Shown here: positions 18,267 through 20,441 of the stretch, piece after piece
Layout of the letters: every line of letters begins with the position of its first letter
How positions within the stretch are numbered: position 1 is the first letter of the stretch
Assembly (NCBI GenBank): GCA_033557675.1
Contig: JAWQRM010000685.1
Coordinates: forward strand, 1 to 20,441
Reading direction: 5' to 3'
Source of the DNA: Coptodactyla brooksi
Lineage: Eukaryota; Arthropoda; Insecta; Coleoptera; Scarabaeidae
DNA length: 20,441 nt
Translations under genes and position numbers: made by a program
The notes under the pieces: generated by a model
The model's database searches: none
What the model was told of the DNA's origin: nothing
The model's input: the letters and a program-made list of their open reading frames with translations, nothing else

Positions 18267-18977
18267 ATGGGTTGTTCGGAAAGTAATTTCGTTTTTTTCG
18301 CAGTAGAAGCGTCAGTTGTATTTTAACCAACCAACCTCATTCTAAACCCTATATGCATTATATATTCTGAGAGCTGACATTGCAAAATTCTGTTATGTGT
18401 AAAAATATTTTGTTCGCTTCTGTGCAATTCTTTTCTTTTCGTGTCCCATGGAGAATTAAAAACAGCATTTTTGGAACATTTTGCTTTTTTATTACAAACA
18501 AGGTACAAATGCCGTTCATGCAGTGTCAAAACTGGTTTGCTACATTTTTTGCAAAAGTTTGCAAAAAATGTTTTAAAGTATAGACGATCAATTTTAAAGT
18601 ATACTGTCACCAAGGTAATGTCTAAGTCTAAGTAGCTCACCAAAAGCTTTTACAGGTTGGATGGGATGTACTACCATACCTTTCATATTCTCCAGATCTG
18701 GCACCTTCCGATTATAACTTGTTTCGGTCTCTACAAATTTTTTTGGACGGCGAAACCTTTACTCCAAATGAAGCCATCAAAAATGACTTGGAATTAGTTT
18801 TTATCAGCAAGGATCAGAAGTTTTATTAGCATGAAATCATGCTACTGCCAGAAAGATTTCAAAAAGTGTTTGACTAAAATGGTGAATATGTAATTACATA
18901 AAATATTTATACTTTCTAAGAAAAGTGCCTTTCAGTTTCGCCAAAAACAAAACGAAATTATTTTTCAAACAACCTAA
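18267..18977 (+). mobile_element. mariner deletion derivative with both ends
   Basis: The element is 711 bp and is flanked by TA at 18265-18266 and 18978-18979. Its ends are imperfect inverted repeats of about 29 bases: left GGGTTGTTCGGAAAGTAATT and right, read inward on the other strand, AGGTTGTTTGAAAAATAATT, both continuing TCGTTTT. Inside, an ATG at 18448 starts a mariner N-terminus (QHFWNILLFYYKQGTNAVHA) with an early stop. Most of the protein is then missing and the C-terminus resumes near 18650: SYSPDLAPSDYNLFRSLQ with the third catalytic Asp kept (GAT 18710-18712), then LLPERFQKVFD and NGEY. The copy is non-autonomous but could once have been moved in trans. It lies in RNF144 intron 1, on the opposite strand, ending 12-13 bases from the exon 1 donor. 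Confidence 0.92.
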
Positions 18978-18991
18978 TAAAATGTACTCAC

Positions 18992-19453
18992 ATCAGAACA
19001 AAAAGAGCATCCACAACTTAATATCCCAAATGATTTCTTAGAAGGCACCTCGCTGAGGCACAGTTTGCAGAGTATCGGAGGTTCGTCGGGTACCGGCACA
19101 AAACCCCCTACCGAAGTGTTCAACGAGTAGCGGGAGCTTGACGCGAGCGTAAGCAAACTGGAGCACCGCGAACACAGTCGGTTCGCGGAGCTGTGCGGCG
19201 AGACTCGCAGTCTATTGACAGGCCTCAGGGGTTCCATGCTGCCGTGGACACTGGTCATAGACGAAGACGACGACGAGGAACCCGTTAAAACTCCCGTGAG
19301 GGCGATCACAGTCTCGCACTTCCGGAGGCTCGCCAAACTTGCCGCCGGCCTTATCAGCGCCCCGCAGCTACCTTCCTTCTTCATTAGCGGGGCGGACGTG
19401 TCGCCCGTCTCTCCACTGTTTCTCCGTCGTACCAGCGATTTTAGGCCTGGCAT
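18992..19453 (-). CDS. RNF144: RNF144-type E3 ligase, exon 1 (N-terminus, RING1 start)
   Basis: The exon encodes 154 residues if translation starts at the ATG at 19453 (MPGLKSLVRRR); an earlier in-frame ATG at 19519 lies in AT-rich sequence and is less likely. Residues 1-125 are Ser- and Arg-rich and probably disordered, with a run of Ser near 59-65. RING1 starts at residue 129 (CKLC, then CGCSFCSD). The donor GTGAGT follows GAT at 18992 in phase 0, and joining to exon 2 gives FCSDCMRTYVE, the expected C-x2-C ligand pair. Vertebrate RNF144A is about 290 residues; the long N-terminal extension explains the roughly 408 predicted here. A further upstream coding exon cannot be excluded. Confidence 0.9.
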
Positions 19454-19717
19454 CGTTAGGAAGTCGATCCGGGCACGTCTTTCGGACACAGAATGACAAA
19501 AATTATTTTGTTTGCGCAAATTTCGATAAGATTATACCTGAGTTATCTATGTTATCTATTGAGTTCTACGTACTTGTATATTTTGATAAGGATTTTTTAT
19601 TTTACTATCTATATCAATGCAGACAATTCAATCCCTACAAAACATAAATGCAAATAGCATATCAGTTTATTTACCAAAGAAAATATCGAAATCAAAGTGA
19701 TAACAATTTTGTGGGTT

Positions 19718-20280
19718 ACACTATTATCGCCTTGCACACAATTTTAAGGATATTTACACCACAGAAAATGCTATTTCTTTCTCAATTTCATTTTCTTTCA
19801 TTTTAAAACATCGGCAATTATTTTTCCTCATTCTCATATCTTATACGAACAGTTTGCTAATATTATGTTGTATTGTTACTCAGTTGTACAACAGCATTTC
19901 AATCATTGACATTACAACCTCTGAATTATTATTCTAAATTAGTGGTATGTCAAAATATTCACCATGTTCTGGTAACAATGATAACGATGAACCTTTATTA
20001 CAAACTTGCAATACTGATTACCGTGATTACGAATCTAGTGATGGTTTCATAAATTCAGGAAGCAAACACAGTAGTTCTGCAGATAATTTTAGTGAAAGCA
20101 ATAAACAATCGGATGTAGATGATAATTTTTCAAGTTATCATGTATGGTTTGATCAGCAAATTAAACAGCTTTCTTCCTTTCTTCTGCAACACCAGGAGTA
20201 AAGATAAATGTAGATAAAAATGCATTTCCAGTTATGCATTTCGAAATATTTTTTGATGATACATTGAATATGTTTCTACT
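19718..20280 (+). pseudogene. piggyBac-like element, leader and transposase N-terminus
   Basis: After a non-coding leader (also found at 13985-14277), an ATG at 19947 opens an acidic, Ser- and Asn-rich frame of 84 residues typical of piggyBac N-termini. Near 20175 a frameshift is needed to continue as SATPGVKINVDKNAFPVMHF, then EIFFDDTLNMF, matching the family pattern PGV, then F-x-LFF-x-x-x-L. The match ends about 20280, where the expected IV-x-ETN block is missing, and mariner sequence follows within about 50 bases. So this is a truncated, frameshifted relic. The acidic part alone would not identify it; the call rests on the second frame. Confidence 0.6.
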
Positions 20281-20332
20281 GAATGTCCGGATATTTCCCA
20301 TCTTCATTTTCATTTTGTTATTGGCCTCCACC

Positions 20333-20441
20333 ATGTCCAGCTACACAATTGAAGTCCGTGTTCTATTGCGCCATTATTGGAAAAAAGGTCTTTCACAACG
20401 AAAAGCGGCCGAAGAAATCAATGAGGTTGAAGGGGAAGACA
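20333..20441 (+). CDS. mariner transposase N-terminus, cut by window edge
   Basis: An ATG opens a clean frame, MSSYTIEVRVLLRHYWKKGL then SQRKAAEEINEVEGED, running off the window end. This is the first helix-turn-helix of a mariner transposase (family features: RH-YWKKG, AA-EI--VEG), which binds the terminal repeat. It differs from the N-terminus at 18448, so it is a different mariner lineage. Only about 50 bases separate it from the broken piggyBac frame and no terminal repeat is seen there, so the 5' end appears truncated. Whether the rest is intact is not visible. Confidence 0.8.
   Translation, partial: MSSYTIEVRVLLRHYWKKGLSQRKAAEEINEVEGED

Noticed and set aside
19215..19647. Plus-strand frames opposite RNF144 exon 1
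   Set aside because: They are explained by the GC-rich coding sequence on the minus strand and carry no recognisable domain.

Overview
The window is an AT-rich insect-type nuclear sequence. It has spliced genes with GT/AG introns, one of them only 56 bp, and a dense layer of decayed transposons. The protein sequences look like those of an insect, but I cannot name the order or species with confidence. No bacterial, organellar or viral gene organisation is seen.

Host genes. (1) The last exon of an Aurora kinase, Aurora A type, lies on the + strand at 1578-2119 with a poly(A) signal at 2258. Its upstream exons are outside the window, so about the first 1.6 kb is intron filled with transposon debris. 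(2) Two + strand exons (6926-7131 and 7188-8410) probably belong to one gene whose C-terminus is a fibronectin type III domain of the ATF7IP/Windei type. The rest of that protein is not recognised. (3) A nearly complete RNF144-type RBR E3 ubiquitin ligase runs on the - strand in three exons (19453-18992, 17915-17400, 13847-13599). All junctions are in phase 0 and together they encode about 408 residues. A possible BESS-motif exon at 4336-4647 is weaker.

Transposon layer. I can read remnants of a Tigger/pogo transposase (170-712, - strand), four mariner copies (1143, 14278, 18267, 20333), three piggyBac-like pieces (3838, about 8760, about 19718), a Penelope-type GIY-YIG end (3566-3806, - strand), a PIF/Harbinger scrap (about 4950) and a jerky/pogo-like transposase (15103-16690). 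Nearly all carry stops, frameshifts, lost catalytic residues or large internal deletions. The mariner N-terminus at the right edge is the only one still open, and it is cut by the window end. The copy at 18267-18977 has both inverted ends and TA duplications, and it sits about a dozen bases inside RNF144 intron 1, next to the splice donor.

Non-coding repeats. These include a four-copy satellite of about 200 bp (9724-10440) with an outlier at 11678, a 260 bp tandem duplication (5697-6178), a 21 bp minisatellite nested in a longer duplicated repeat (5291 and 6717), a three-copy interspersed repeat in both orientations (6304, 9371, 10803), AT/CA microsatellites, and several good hairpins.

I did not find a convincing new biological system. 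The points most worth a second look are the mariner next to the RNF144 splice donor, the two mariner deletion derivatives, the unclassified FN3 gene, the repeated motifs downstream of the pogo-like element, and the three-copy interspersed family.
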